A DNA stretch of 64,000 nucleotides, taken from positions 124,001 through 188,000 of the forward strand of contig JALOBW010000001.1 of NCBI GenBank assembly GCA_023228085.1, read 5' to 3'. Each line of letters begins with the position of its first letter. The stretch's first letter is position 1. The notes beneath the pieces were generated by a model. That model ran no database searches. It saw only the letters and a list, made by a program, of their open reading frames with translations, and was not told the DNA's origin. Positions 1 to 9,797 of this stretch are shown here, piece after piece. The position numbers were made by a program, and so were the translations under genes. Source of the stretch: a bacterium. Lineage in GTDB: Bacteria; Patescibacteriota; Minisyncoccia; Minisyncoccales; Minisyncoccaceae.

Positions 1-308
1 TTTGATTTTATTAGCTCTTTTTTCATTGAATAATTTGATGTTCAAATTTGAAACATATCTTGAAACATATTCAGTTATGTTTCAAGTTTGCCTACCAAAT
101 TCTCTATGAGGAGTAGTATATAATAATTAAATAAAATTTAGATTTATGATATTTCTATAGCTTAGATAATATTTAAGTAGATTTAAATTTCTCAGAGAAA
201 TATACTACAATTTTATACTCACTTCGTAAAACGAAGTTAATTTATTAGATTCTTTTTCTATTTAGAATAAGAAAAAGAAAATAATGAATAATAATAAACA
301 TTGATCAA
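1..308. other. Non-coding region with several hairpins at the window start
   Basis: I see no convincing gene here. The region is very AT-rich and contains several inverted repeats. An 11-bp perfect stem with a 6-nt loop lies at 59-86, with a related half-copy of its arm just upstream. A 13-nt palindrome lies at 188-200, and a 6-bp stem with loop TAAAA lies at 221-237. A T-rich/A-rich inverted repeat lies around 250-277. TATAAT-like stretches near 117-125 could be promoter elements for the following gene. The preceding gene is outside the window. Confidence 0.5.
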
Positions 309-950
309 ATGAAAAACATAACAATTGTCACTATTTTAGGGTTTATATTGGTCTCATTTTTATGCTGTTTTGTTGTTCATAGCTATTACAGAGATCAAGA
401 AAGCAAAAAGCTTTTTGCTTCAAGTGTGGAAGATTTCCGAAGTAGGAAGGCTTATTTTGAGGATTTTGTAAAACGAGTAGAAGGAGATTATACTTGGCTA
501 GATAGTGATAAGGCAAAGGTTTCTATTAGGATTCCTAGAGGATGGGAAGCTTTTGGAGGTTCTTTTTCGGCTATTTCTATAAAATCTAATGATTTTGTCC
601 CTTCGGGTGGTGATATTAAAAAGGCGCCATTTCCTGAGGCTGGATGTTGGATAGATTTTAATGTACAGATAGATAAAATGAAAGAGGGGTATGTAAACCT
701 TATTCAAGGAATATTAGATTCGCCAGACTATTTTACTGATAACAAAGAACAAAAAGTGAAAATAGGAAATAATTATGGGGTAAAAACTTCCGTAATAAAA
801 AACGATAACCCTTTGGTTGGAGAAGTGGTCTTTTTGGAAATCCCAAAAAATAATTATACCTATAAAATAGACTCATATTTTTTTGGCAAAGATAGAGAAA
901 GGTGCGAAAAAGAATTTGATGACTTATTGAACTCTTTGGTCATTAAATAA
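309..950 (+). CDS. Membrane-anchored PsbP-like hypothetical protein
   Basis: This 213-residue protein has one N-terminal membrane segment (about residues 5-25) followed by a soluble domain that would lie outside the membrane. The middle contains a phrase of the type 'VSIRIPRGWE', and the end has charged residues with 'FDDLLNSLVIK'. This resembles the small PsbP-like proteins often found in Patescibacteria, but I make that family call from overall pattern only. It ends 9 nt before the large secreted protein downstream, so the two are probably co-transcribed. Its function is unknown. Confidence 0.75.
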   Translation: MKNITIVTILGFILVSFLCCFVVHSYYRDQESKKLFASSVEDFRSRKAYFEDFVKRVEGDYTWLDSDKAKVSIRIPRGWEAFGGSFSAISIKSNDFVPSGGDIKKAPFPEAGCWIDFNVQIDKMKEGYVNLIQGILDSPDYFTDNKEQKVKIGNNYGVKTSVIKNDNPLVGEVVFLEIPKNNYTYKIDSYFFGKDRERCEKEFDDLLNSLVIK

Positions 951-959
951 AACAAAAAA

Positions 960-3900
960 ATGAAATTTGCCAAAATATGGTTTTGTGCCATTTTGGTGTC
1001 TTTTTTGCCTGTCTCTCAGGCAGTTGCTTTTGATTTTCAACTTAATAAAAATTATGTAGAATTTTCCGAAGTTGACTCTAAGAAAATTATTGGGTTATTA
1101 GCGAGGGAATTGAGAGAAGATTGGATAAGTTCTTTTACAAATAATCATTCTCCTCAAGAAACAACCGCTATCTCGTTTTTAAGAGATGCAAGTGTTTTTG
1201 ATTTTTGGAATTACGCGTTAGCTGATCTGCCAGCCGATACGGTTATTAGTACTTTAAAAATAGCAATAAATGATTTTTCTTCGGAAGAAGAAACAGCCAA
1301 AAAATTAATTGATAGGATTGAGAAACTTTCGGTAAAAGAGGCAGTGCGTATTGCAAAAGAAGAATTATTTTCAAGCCATGCGAAAGTTTCTTTTGGAGCA
1401 ATAAGAGGAATGAATTCTAAAGATAACAAAGAAACGATATTCCAGTATATCATCGTCTATAAACCAGTTATTAATAATAAAGGATTAATGACAATAAGAT
1501 TTTATTCTCCAGAATCAATAAATCCGCCACAAACTAAAGCTTCTTACGGACTTTCTTTAGGGTTTGTAAATACTCTTGAAGATGGCGAAAAGTTGCCGCC
1601 ATTTATGGTTGAAATAAGAGGTGAAGTAGAAGATGCTTTATCAGGAAGCTATAAATTTACGTCTTTAACGGAAACGAAAGTTTCTTTCTCAGAGAATGTT
1701 CCCGACTTAAAACTAGCTCCTGTGTCTTGGAAAGATAAATATGTTATTAATCCTTTAAAGGATTTCATTAAAAACATTCCGATTGTTGGCGAATTGTTTA
1801 ATGCAGATGATATGGAGGTATTAAAGGGATCAGGAGGAGACGCTGAAAAAATAGAAAAAGAGGTTATGAATGTTATTAATGGGGATGTGATAGAAGCAAG
1901 CGAGTTGGAGCTGCCCCTAAGGAAGAATAAAGAAGATTCAAAAAAAGAAACTGAGAGGCAGCAAAAAGAAGAGGAAAAGGAAGCAAAGCAAAAAGAGAAG
2001 CAACAAAAGGAGGATGAAGAGAAAAAGAAACAGGAAGAAAAACTTAAAAAGGCAGAAGAAGCGAAGGCAAAGAAAGAGCTTGAAAAAAAGATTAAAGATG
2101 AAGAGAAAAAAAGAAAAGAGGAAGAAAAACTTAAAAAGGACGAAGAAAAAAGAAAGCAAGATGAACAAAAAAGAATTTTAAAGGAAAAAGAAAAAGAGGA
2201 GAAAATGGCAGAAGTAAAACAAAAAGCCGAAGACAAAGAAAAACAAAAACAAGAAAAAGCCGAGAAAGAACTAAAATATTCAAAAAAATGTGAAAGGCAT
2301 AGTATTGCTCAGGTAAAAAGAAATTCAATTATTTTTAACGAGATTGCTTGGATGGGAAGTAAAGAAAATTCATCTTATGAATGGATAGAGCTAAAAAATA
2401 TTGGAAACCAGCCAGTTGATATTGATGGTTGGAAAATTTATGGAAAAAGTAGTAGTGAGGATTTTGTTTTCAAAAAATCGCACATAGTAAATCCTGGTGA
2501 ATATGTTCTTTTGGAAAAAAATGAAAAAGCAATTTCGTGGATAAATGCCGATTTTATTTTTAGTGGTTCAATAAATAATTCGGACGAAAAATATTATTTA
2601 TATGATTCCGAATGTAATCTTTTTGATACTGTGTCGGCTGATCCCGATTGGGCAGCTGGAAGTAATGAAGAAAAGAGGACAATGGAAAATGCAGGTGATT
2701 TTTCATGGCATACATATTCGGGAAGCGGAATGAATGGAATCTTTGGAACCCCAGGATTTGCTAATTCTAACTTTGATAATTCGGTTGAAGAGAGGGTGAG
2801 AAGAGTTAGGTTTCCGGATATTTATAACCCACCCAAAAGAAAATCGTCGGCTTCTTTGGTTGTAAATGAAAATAAAGTAATTAATTACTGTAGCTTTGAT
2901 GATATTTCTGCCGTCTCTCATAATCCAGTTATAATAAATGAGGTAGGGTGGATGGGAACGGCTAATAGTAGTAGCGATGAATGGATAGAACTGAAAAATA
3001 TAACTGATACCGAAGTTTCTTTGTCTGGTTGGCAAATGCTTGATAAAAACGAGGATATAAAAATTGTGTTTGATGAGAATGATAAAATTGAGCCAAACGG
3101 GTTTTATTTACTGGAACGAACAAATGATGATTCTGTTGGTATGGTGTTGGCTGATAAAATATACTCTGGAGGACTGAGCGATAGCTCGGAATCGTTAACA
3201 TTATTTAATACTAATTGTGAACTGATTGATAATATCAACGCTGTTGATGGGTGGGTGGCAGGAAATGCAGGATCTAAAAGAAGTATGGAAAGAAGTAGTG
3301 ATTTTTCGTGGCATACCTATATGGATGTGATTAGTAGCGAAGGATTATATGCGACACCTCGTAGAGAAAACTCAGTTAGTAATGGTGAAGAAAATGAAGA
3401 AAACGACGAGGACGATGAAAATGAGAATGAGGATGAAGAAGAAATAAGCGAAATAGTAATAAATGACCTTGTTTTAACTAAGGGAGATATTAAAAATCAA
3501 ATAATTTTAGAGTGGTCAAAAACAGAGAATAATCTTGAATACGAAGTTTTCTATTCTTTGCAAGAGAACGCAAGTGGCTTAATATCGGTTGAAAATTTCT
3601 TCACTGTAGAGATTGGTGATAATAACGAGAAAAAAAGAGCACTAATTTCCGATTTATATTTCGGTCATAATTATTATTTTAGTGTAAAAGCCAAAAGGGG
3701 AGACGATTATTCTCCGATATCAAACATAGTTTTTGCAACAATCGGGGACAGTGCTCCTTTACTTTCTTTTAAAACAAAAGACTATAGCAATTCTTTAAAT
3801 AGTCAATCCGTTGGTCCATCAAAATACGAAGATAAAACAATTACAGGTTTCACCGATGAAATTGTTAAGTATTCTACATATGCTGTTGTTGATGCAAATG

Positions 3901-4904
3901 AAAATTTATACATAAAAGGTGAAGTAAATGGAAAGATGGCAGTTAACTGTTTTTATCCTGATGGAAGGCTAAAATGGCAATTTATAGAAACTTCTGGAAA
4001 TATTACAATAGGTCACGATGGAACTGTGTATTTTAATAGTACAGAATATGTTTATGCTCTTTCTCCTGCGGGTAAATTAAAATGGAAAGAAAAATTTGCA
4101 ACAATAATATCAAAAGATATTGTAATTGATAATAATGGCAAAATCTTTATATTGGCTTCTGATGACAAGCACAAATCAGAATTGTTTTCTTTAGAAGAAC
4201 AGAATGGAACTATTGAAAAGAAAATGCTAATATCGGCAGATGAATTATGGGGAAATACTCCGTCACAACTTTCTTCCGAAATAAGAATGGATGATTTTGG
4301 TAATCTTTATTTCGCACTTTCTAATATTTTAATTAAATATAATATTGAGAATGATAGTTTTGAAAGGAGGGTCATAGAATCGGTTTGCAGCCAGTCAATC
4401 TATAATTGTCACGAATATATGCCAAACGTCTTAAGTATTATTACTTATGGAAAAACTATTTATGCAACATTTAAGGATGTTTATATTGGAGACTACGCGA
4501 ATTTGAGTGGATTTTTTGCCATAGATGTTGATAATTTTTTAGGTAATCCTGTCTGGGAAACTTCAAATTATTTGGTTTTGGCTGTTAGTGGAAATATTGT
4601 TTATGGTTATAATACAATTTCAACAATTTTTGTCACGAAGTCAAAAATAATAGGACTAGACACAATGACGGGGAGCGAAAAATTTTCAAAAGAATGGAAC
4701 AATATAGTCAACAAAAAAATTGCTTTTATTGATAGTGACGAAATCGTTTATATTAAAATAGGAACTAAGCTTATCGGCTATGATTTTAAAAATAATACAG
4801 AAGATATTGTTTTTGAAGTTGACTATGGAGAAAAAGAAAGTATATTTAGTTATAATGGTAAAACAATTTTTTCTGGAAATGGATTGGGGAGAATGGGGGA
4901 ATAA
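960..4904 (+). CDS. Large secreted multidomain protein with two lamin-tail domains and a beta-propeller
   Basis: This 1314-residue protein begins with a signal peptide of about 24 residues. A globular region (about 25-320) is followed by a strongly charged Lys/Glu/Gln coiled coil (about 322-443). Two lamin-tail (LTD) modules follow. They start near residues 460 (NEIAWMGS) and 660 (NEVGWMGT), share the phrase EWIELKN, and end with a shared 'DFSWHTY' segment. An acidic Asp/Glu/Asn linker (about 808-830) leads to a fibronectin-III-like domain (about 833-930). The last part (about 960-1310) looks like a PQQ-type beta-propeller with repeated 'YALSPAGKLKW'-type blades. LTD domains often occur in secreted nucleases and surface proteins, but no nuclease domain is visible here. 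A surface role in adhesion or substrate binding is inference. Confidence 0.8.
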   Translation: MKFAKIWFCAILVSFLPVSQAVAFDFQLNKNYVEFSEVDSKKIIGLLARELREDWISSFTNNHSPQETTAISFLRDASVFDFWNYALADLPADTVISTLKIAINDFSSEEETAKKLIDRIEKLSVKEAVRIAKEELFSSHAKVSFGAIRGMNSKDNKETIFQYIIVYKPVINNKGLMTIRFYSPESINPPQTKASYGLSLGFVNTLEDGEKLPPFMVEIRGEVEDALSGSYKFTSLTETKVSFSENVPDLKLAPVSWKDKYVINPLKDFIKNIPIVGELFNADDMEVLKGSGGDAEKIEKEVMNVINGDVIEASELELPLRKNKEDSKKETERQQKEEEKEAKQKEKQQKEDEEKKKQEEKLKKAEEAKAKKELEKKIKDEEKKRKEEEKLKKDEEKRKQDEQKRILKEKEKEEKMAEVKQKAEDKEKQKQEKAEKELKYSKKCERHSIAQVKRNSIIFNEIAWMGSKENSSYEWIELKNIGNQPVDIDGWKIYGKSSSEDFVFKKSHIVNPGEYVLLEKNEKAISWINADFIFSGSINNSDEKYYLYDSECNLFDTVSADPDWAAGSNEEKRTMENAGDFSWHTYSGSGMNGIFGTPGFANSNFDNSVEERVRRVRFPDIYNPPKRKSSASLVVNENKVINYCSFDDISAVSHNPVIINEVGWMGTANSSSDEWIELKNITDTEVSLSGWQMLDKNEDIKIVFDENDKIEPNGFYLLERTNDDSVGMVLADKIYSGGLSDSSESLTLFNTNCELIDNINAVDGWVAGNAGSKRSMERSSDFSWHTYMDVISSEGLYATPRRENSVSNGEENEENDEDDENENEDEEEISEIVINDLVLTKGDIKNQIILEWSKTENNLEYEVFYSLQENASGLISVENFFTVEIGDNNEKKRALISDLYFGHNYYFSVKAKRGDDYSPISNIVFATIGDSAPLLSFKTKDYSNSLNSQSVGPSKYEDKTITGFTDEIVKYSTYAVVDANENLYIKGEVNGKMAVNCFYPDGRLKWQFIETSGNITIGHDGTVYFNSTEYVYALSPAGKLKWKEKFATIISKDIVIDNNGKIFILASDDKHKSELFSLEEQNGTIEKKMLISADELWGNTPSQLSSEIRMDDFGNLYFALSNILIKYNIENDSFERRVIESVCSQSIYNCHEYMPNVLSIITYGKTIYATFKDVYIGDYANLSGFFAIDVDNFLGNPVWETSNYLVLAVSGNIVYGYNTISTIFVTKSKIIGLDTMTGSEKFSKEWNNIVNKKIAFIDSDEIVYIKIGTKLIGYDFKNNTEDIVFEVDYGEKESIFSYNGKTIFSGNGLGRMGE

Positions 4905-4954
4905 TCTGGTTTTTTATGTTATAATAAGTAAAAATTACTCATAAAATTTTGCTT

Positions 4955-5806
4955 ATGAAAATAATAGACATCATAATGATTATATTGCTAATTATTCTTG
5001 GTATTATGGTGTATTATCTTTTTGGAATTTTCTTTTTCAAAGATGATAGTAAACCGATTCCGAGCATACCCGATATTATAATCAAAAATAATAATATAAA
5101 AGACGAAACAAAAGGGAAGTCCGTTATTAATTTAGATAGTTGTGATTTTAGAAAATATGATATGGACTGCAAGGTGGTAAAATTCTTAGAAGAAAATCTT
5201 GCATGGTCTAATAAGGCAGAAGGAGTTAATTTTTGCAGTTATGAATATTTAGGAGAAAAAGAGAATAATATTTATTTGGTGTCATCATGTCAGGAATTCT
5301 ATATTAGTGATAGTCAGATGGTTTGTCCCGATAAGGATATTTTAGAGAAATGTTTTGTTTCAAAAGACAAGAGCGAATGTTCGGAATGCGAAATAAAAGA
5401 TATTGATAAGCGAATTGTTGAGGGAAGTGGTGTTTCTATTCCTGTTAGACTAACTACGAATGGGAATACGTTTTCGTTGTGGACTCCAAGAGATGGGAGT
5501 TTGTATCAAAAGGATTTAAAAGCAGAATTTCCTAAAGATATTTATAACCTACTTTCTGAAACAAAAAAGAATTTAAAGGCAATAAATATTGAAAGGGCAG
5601 AAAACTACTTTGGAGCAAATGCAACTTTTGATATAGCACAAACATTTGATGAGTCTTGTAGTAATTCGCTTGATTGTCCAAAAGTGCCAGGTGAATATGC
5701 TATAAAATCTAACTGTCCTTATGAAATGAGATGCGTTGAAAAAAAATGTTCGGTTGGGTGTTATGATTTAATTGATCATTTAGATTTGCCAGTGCTAAAA
5801 GATTAA
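4955..5806 (+). CDS. Cys-rich membrane-anchored hypothetical protein
   Basis: This 283-residue protein has an N-terminal membrane anchor (about residues 3-28) and an extracytoplasmic part rich in cysteines. It has a cluster near the middle (CFVSKDKSECSECEIK) and another at the C-terminus (SNCPYEMRCVEKKCSVGC), which suggests disulfides. I chose the ATG at 4955 over an upstream in-frame TTG at 4949, because the TTG adds only two residues and no ribosome site favours it. I recognise no family. It follows the large secreted protein in the same direction, so an envelope or surface role is plausible. Confidence 0.7.
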   Translation: MKIIDIIMIILLIILGIMVYYLFGIFFFKDDSKPIPSIPDIIIKNNNIKDETKGKSVINLDSCDFRKYDMDCKVVKFLEENLAWSNKAEGVNFCSYEYLGEKENNIYLVSSCQEFYISDSQMVCPDKDILEKCFVSKDKSECSECEIKDIDKRIVEGSGVSIPVRLTTNGNTFSLWTPRDGSLYQKDLKAEFPKDIYNLLSETKKNLKAINIERAENYFGANATFDIAQTFDESCSNSLDCPKVPGEYAIKSNCPYEMRCVEKKCSVGCYDLIDHLDLPVLKD

Positions 5807-5849
5807 ATTTGTGCCCAAATGAACAAAAGATAATTACTAAAAATAAACC

Positions 5850-6449
5850 ATGGAGATATCAAAATTTTTGAAAAACAATATAGCTAACATAATATCCTTA
5901 TCTACAATTCCTTTTGCTCTTTGCGCATTTTATTATATTTTTTTGGGTGATTTCTTTTTCTCTTTCTTATTTATAAACATCGCTTTTTTTCTAGATACTC
6001 TTGATGGTTATTTTGCAAGAAAGCTAAAGATAGAGAGCGAAATAGGAAGATTAATAGATTCTTTCTGTGATATTTTAAATTATTTGATTTATCCAGCATT
6101 GCTTATATTCGTTTTCTTTAGTTTTGACTTTTTATTAAGTGTGATATTAGGATCATTTATTGTTGTGTTTGGTATGGCAAGATTAGCAAGATTTACTAGC
6201 GAAGGATTTGTAGTAAAAGAGGGGAGAAATTATTACAAGGGTTTACCTGTGCCAGTAGCCTTATATGGAACAGCGCTTTGTTATGTCTTGTACCAAAAAT
6301 TTCCCGAAATAATGACATATGCATTTCCTGTAATAATAATCGTTTCTTCGTTATTAATGGTTTCTTCTCTAAAAGTTAAAAAAATTAATAATGTATATTG
6401 GTATATATTGGTTTTAATTGGATTGCTTTATCTTTCGTTGGTGAGGTAG
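5850..6449 (+). CDS. CDP-alcohol phosphatidyltransferase, PssA-like
   Basis: This 199-residue integral membrane enzyme should transfer a phosphatidyl group from CDP-diacylglycerol to an alcohol. The complete family signature D-x2-D-G-x2-A-R-x8-G-x3-D-x3-D is visible near residues 48-72 (DTLDGYFAR, then GRLIDSFCD). It is followed by several membrane helices. The overall look is closest to phosphatidylserine synthase of the small bacterial type, although the acceptor alcohol cannot be read from sequence. A strong terminator follows the gene, so it probably ends a transcription unit. Confidence 0.88.
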   Translation: MEISKFLKNNIANIISLSTIPFALCAFYYIFLGDFFFSFLFINIAFFLDTLDGYFARKLKIESEIGRLIDSFCDILNYLIYPALLIFVFFSFDFLLSVILGSFIVVFGMARLARFTSEGFVVKEGRNYYKGLPVPVALYGTALCYVLYQKFPEIMTYAFPVIIIVSSLLMVSSLKVKKINNVYWYILVLIGLLYLSLVR

Positions 6450-6478
6450 GTATCTATTTGCCGAAGCAAATAAAACAT

Positions 6479-6509
6479 AAAAAGCAGGATCAATCCTGCT
6501 TTTTATTTT
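6479..6509 (+). terminator. Rho-independent terminator after the PssA-like gene
   Basis: A perfect 12-bp stem with a 2-nt central spacer (AAAAAGCAGGAT at 6479-6490 and its complement at 6493-6504) is followed by ATTTT. Confidence 0.85.
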
Positions 6510-6571
6510 GAGAATTCAGTTTTTTACTTTTTTATGCTATATTTTGAGTAATATCAAGTAAAAATCATCTT

Positions 6572-8482
6572 ATGAATTTATTAAATATCTCTAAAAAAAT
6601 ATCATACTTGTTTCTTTTTTTGTTGCCTTTTTTCTTTATTCCTAATTCTGTAATCTCTCCTGTTATGAATCAAAAGGCAGTCGTTTTGATATTTGTATTA
6701 ATCTCAACGGCATTATTTTCTTTTATTGTTATCAAAAACAAAGAAAATTCATTGAATTTTGGGATTTTAGCAAAAATTTCTCTATTATTCTTGTTTTTTT
6801 CTAGTATTTCTTTACTTATTTCTGGATATATATTTCAAGGGTATTGGGGGTATGCAATGCAATCTGATACTTTATTTTGTTTAGTCCTATTCTTTTTCTT
6901 ATTCTTTTTATTTAGTAATATTTTTAATTCTCAAAACAGGGAAAGAGCGTATGGGGCTTTTGCTTTAGGTTCTTTCTTTTTGGCATTGTTATATATATTT
7001 CAGATATTTTGGGGATCAAAGATGCAAATTCAGATGATTTTGCCAGTAAATACCGAAGCCTCAATAATATTCGCTTTAGGATTGATATTTTCAATATATT
7101 ACATATTTGAGAATTTTGATTTTAAAAAGAATAAGAAAAATCAGTTGCGACTATTAGGAACTAGTATAGCCGTAGTTATTTTTATCGTAATGTTATACCT
7201 TATGGGAATAAAGCTCGGATGGTTTTTATCTTCTATTGGTATATTCTTTTTATTTTGGAATGCAATGCAAAAAAGAGAATTTGATTTTAATTCTCCAGAG
7301 CCTTTTATTTCCTTTTTGTTTGTGCTTTTCTTTTTGGTTAATTTTTTATTACCACTAAATGATCTACCTTTATTAAAAGCATATGCCTATTCGGAGCCTG
7401 TAATTACTTATGATCAAAGTATTAATATTATCTCCGAGACCCTTAATAGCCCAACTAAAATTGCACTTGGGACTGGTCCAGCATCCTTCCCTTATAATTT
7501 TTCGTTGAATAAGGGCGAGTCTTTCGGTGCAGACAGTAATATTCCAAATCATCCTAATAGCGGATTTTTTATGATAATAAATAATTTTGGGATTTTGGGT
7601 GGTTTGATATTTTTGAGTTTATTTTTGTTTTTTTTATGGAAAACAATTTCTTTTATGTTGGGAAGTGGAAAAGGTGAAAAAGATGAATTGCTTTTTGTTT
7701 CTTCAGTCTTTGTATTGTTTTTAGCATTTTTCTTTTATCGTTTCTCATTTTTAATTACGTCTCTACTGTTTGTTTTTTTGGGGCTACATACTTCTAATCT
7801 TAAAAAATATGAATTGTTGGGGGGGGAAAATAGGGCATACCAGGTAGTGATATTATTAATTTTTTTAGCATCATTATATAATATTTATTTTTTTGCCCAG
7901 TATCAAGCAGAACAAAAATATTCTACTTTTGTAATGTTATCCAGTGAGAGTAGCAAATATGAAGAAATTTTTACTGAAGATCAGTCCTTAGATAATTATA
8001 TAAATCTTCTTGACGAATCTTTAAAAACTTTTCCTAATCCTGATTATGCGGTATATCTTTCAAAAACATATCTTTCAAAATCAGTAAAAATTTACGATGA
8101 TTATTTTGACCCTAACTCTGATGGCGAAGAAAATGTTGATCTTAAAAAACAGTCATTTGATTATTTATCTAGATCCGAAAATTATGCAAAAATGGCAGTT
8201 GCCATGAACGAGAGAAATTTCTTTGCTTGGGAAAATCTTGGAATGATTTATGAAAACATTGAAAAGATAGATTCGTCAAAAGTTGGACAAGCAATAATTT
8301 CATATCAAAAAGCTCAAAGCCTAGCCCCATATAATTATGAAGTATATGTTTTGATGGGAAGGAAGTTGGAAAAAGAGGGGAAAAAAAGCGAAGCATTAGA
8401 GTATTATAAAAAGGGACTAAAATTAAATCCTGAATTTACAGAATTAAAAGAGGTAATCAATGCAATTGAGAAGTCAAATTAA
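6572..8482 (+). CDS. O-antigen-ligase-like membrane protein with C-terminal TPRs
   Basis: This 636-residue protein has about ten membrane helices over residues 10-430. A large extracytoplasmic loop lies around 285-345, containing the phrase 'GTGPASFPYNFS'. A C-terminal soluble region (about 450-636) has TPR-like repeats such as 'GQAIISYQKAQSLAPYNYEVY' and 'SEALEYYKKGLKLNPEF'. This architecture matches the O-antigen ligase/Wzy-like family with TPR tails seen widely in Patescibacteria. It probably joins glycan chains to a lipid or protein acceptor outside the membrane. Its stop codon overlaps the murB start (TAATG), so translation is probably coupled. Confidence 0.75.
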   Translation: MNLLNISKKISYLFLFLLPFFFIPNSVISPVMNQKAVVLIFVLISTALFSFIVIKNKENSLNFGILAKISLLFLFFSSISLLISGYIFQGYWGYAMQSDTLFCLVLFFFLFFLFSNIFNSQNRERAYGAFALGSFFLALLYIFQIFWGSKMQIQMILPVNTEASIIFALGLIFSIYYIFENFDFKKNKKNQLRLLGTSIAVVIFIVMLYLMGIKLGWFLSSIGIFFLFWNAMQKREFDFNSPEPFISFLFVLFFLVNFLLPLNDLPLLKAYAYSEPVITYDQSINIISETLNSPTKIALGTGPASFPYNFSLNKGESFGADSNIPNHPNSGFFMIINNFGILGGLIFLSLFLFFLWKTISFMLGSGKGEKDELLFVSSVFVLFLAFFFYRFSFLITSLLFVFLGLHTSNLKKYELLGGENRAYQVVILLIFLASLYNIYFFAQYQAEQKYSTFVMLSSESSKYEEIFTEDQSLDNYINLLDESLKTFPNPDYAVYLSKTYLSKSVKIYDDYFDPNSDGEENVDLKKQSFDYLSRSENYAKMAVAMNERNFFAWENLGMIYENIEKIDSSKVGQAIISYQKAQSLAPYNYEVYVLMGRKLEKEGKKSEALEYYKKGLKLNPEFTELKEVINAIEKSN

Positions 8483-9480
8483 TGGAAAATATTTTTGAAA
8501 AGTTAAAAAATTTTATACCAGAAATAAAAGAGAATGTTTCTTTAAAAAGTTATTGCACTTTTCGTATAGGTGGAAGTGCAAGGTTTTTATTAGAAACTGG
8601 GAATTACGAAATGGTGATAAAGGCGATTTCTTTTTGTAATGAGAATAACATACCTTTTTATATTATTGGGGGAGGGAGCAATCTTTTAATCTCGGACAAA
8701 GGTTTTGATGGATTAGTAATAATATATAGGAAAAAGTTTAATGAGATAAAAATTTCCAAAGAATGTTTTAACAAAATTGACGATGACAAATATGAAGTCA
8801 ATATAGAAAGTGCAATGTTTTTATCTGACGCAGTTGCGCAAGTTTCTTCTTTAGGGTTCACTGGGTTTGAGTGGGCTGCTGGAATTCCAGGAACGGTTGC
8901 AGGTGCAATCAATGGAAATGCAGGGGCATTTGATGGAGCTATTTCTGATTGCATTATAGATGTAAAGGCACTTCAAGTTTTTGATAAAAAAATAGAGATT
9001 AAAATAATAGAAAAAAATAACTGCAATTTTTCTTATCGTTCCAGTCTATTTAAGGAAAATAACGAATATATTATTATTTCTGCAGCCTTTGCTTTTAAAA
9101 AAAATAATACAGAGAATATAAAAAACAAAATACAAGAGAATATTAAAAGAAGAGCAGGAAAGCATCCAAAAGGATTTTCAGCTGGATCTATATTCAAAAA
9201 CTACGAAGGTATAATAGATAATAAACTATTCAAAAAGTATCCTGAATTAGAAAAATTTCAGGAAAGGGGGGTTGTCCCTATAGGATATCTGGTGGAAAAA
9301 TGTAATCTCAAGGGAACCAGAATAGGAGACGCAAAGATTTCTGATGAGCATGGAAATTTCATTATAAATCTTGGGCAGGCAAAGTCAGATAATATTTTAA
9401 AATTAATAGTACTAGTAAAAAAAGAAGTTAAGAGTAGATTCGGAATAGATATAAGAGAAGAAATAAAATATTTAGGGTAG
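8482..9480 (+). CDS. murB: UDP-N-acetylenolpyruvoylglucosamine reductase
   Basis: This 332-residue flavoenzyme makes UDP-N-acetylmuramate, an early cytoplasmic step of peptidoglycan synthesis. The FAD-binding segment 'GGGSNLLISDKGFDG' is present, as is the central 'GIPGTVAGAINGNAGAFDG' loop. The active-site segment 'YRSSLFKE' and the Ser-containing 'SAGSIFKN' are also present. The C-terminal 'ISDEHGNFIINLG' matches the shorter (type II-like) MurB form. The start overlaps the stop of the upstream membrane protein by one base. Confidence 0.95.
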   Translation: MENIFEKLKNFIPEIKENVSLKSYCTFRIGGSARFLLETGNYEMVIKAISFCNENNIPFYIIGGGSNLLISDKGFDGLVIIYRKKFNEIKISKECFNKIDDDKYEVNIESAMFLSDAVAQVSSLGFTGFEWAAGIPGTVAGAINGNAGAFDGAISDCIIDVKALQVFDKKIEIKIIEKNNCNFSYRSSLFKENNEYIIISAAFAFKKNNTENIKNKIQENIKRRAGKHPKGFSAGSIFKNYEGIIDNKLFKKYPELEKFQERGVVPIGYLVEKCNLKGTRIGDAKISDEHGNFIINLGQAKSDNILKLIVLVKKEVKSRFGIDIREEIKYLG

Positions 9481-9487
9481 GGTAATT

Positions 9488-9520
9488 AAAGCAAGATATG
9501 GTAAATGTCTTGTTTTTTTT
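9488..9520 (+). terminator. Probable terminator after murB
   Basis: An imperfect stem (AAGCAAGAT pairing with GTCTTGTTT, including G-U pairs) is followed by a run of eight T. It sits 8 nt after the murB stop. Confidence 0.6.
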
Positions 9521-9797
9521 GTTAGTATTCTGACTACCTACCAGAAGGTAGGTAAAAATATATCAAAAAAAGTTATCAACATATTGACAAAAATATTTTA
9601 TGAGCGAAAATATAATTAAGAAATATTTTGGAAAAATATTTTTAAAAATATTTCAGAATTATTTTTCCATAAAAAATAGGGAAGAAAAAAATTCGAAAAT
9701 ATTTTTAAAAAAAATATTAAAATTTTGAAAGAGGAGATTATTATTCCTTTTAAAAATTAAAAGGTCGATTAAGACAAAAATAATTTTTTTCAAAAAA
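9521..9797. promoter_or_regulatory. AT-rich upstream region of the histone-like gene
   Basis: This 277-nt gap has an 8-bp hairpin (TACCTACC-AGAA-GGTAGGTA, 9535-9554). A TTGACA at 9584-9589 lies 21 nt before TATAAT at 9611-9616, which is longer than the usual spacing. The rest is nearly pure A/T with recurring AATATTTT blocks near 9591, 9622, 9635 and 9697. A 9-bp stem (GGAAAAATA/TATTTTTCC) encloses the central blocks. The A-tracts suggest bent DNA. I found no gene in it. Confidence 0.5.

Noticed and set aside
1649..2328. Long Ser/Phe- and Leu/Phe-rich minus-strand frames.
   Set aside because: They are the antisense of the Lys/Glu-rich coiled coil, whose codons leave few stops on the other strand.
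9570..9620. Possible replication origin: TTATCAACA resembles a DnaA box in AT-rich DNA.
   Set aside because: Only one imperfect box is visible, and no dnaA, dnaN or similar gene is nearby.
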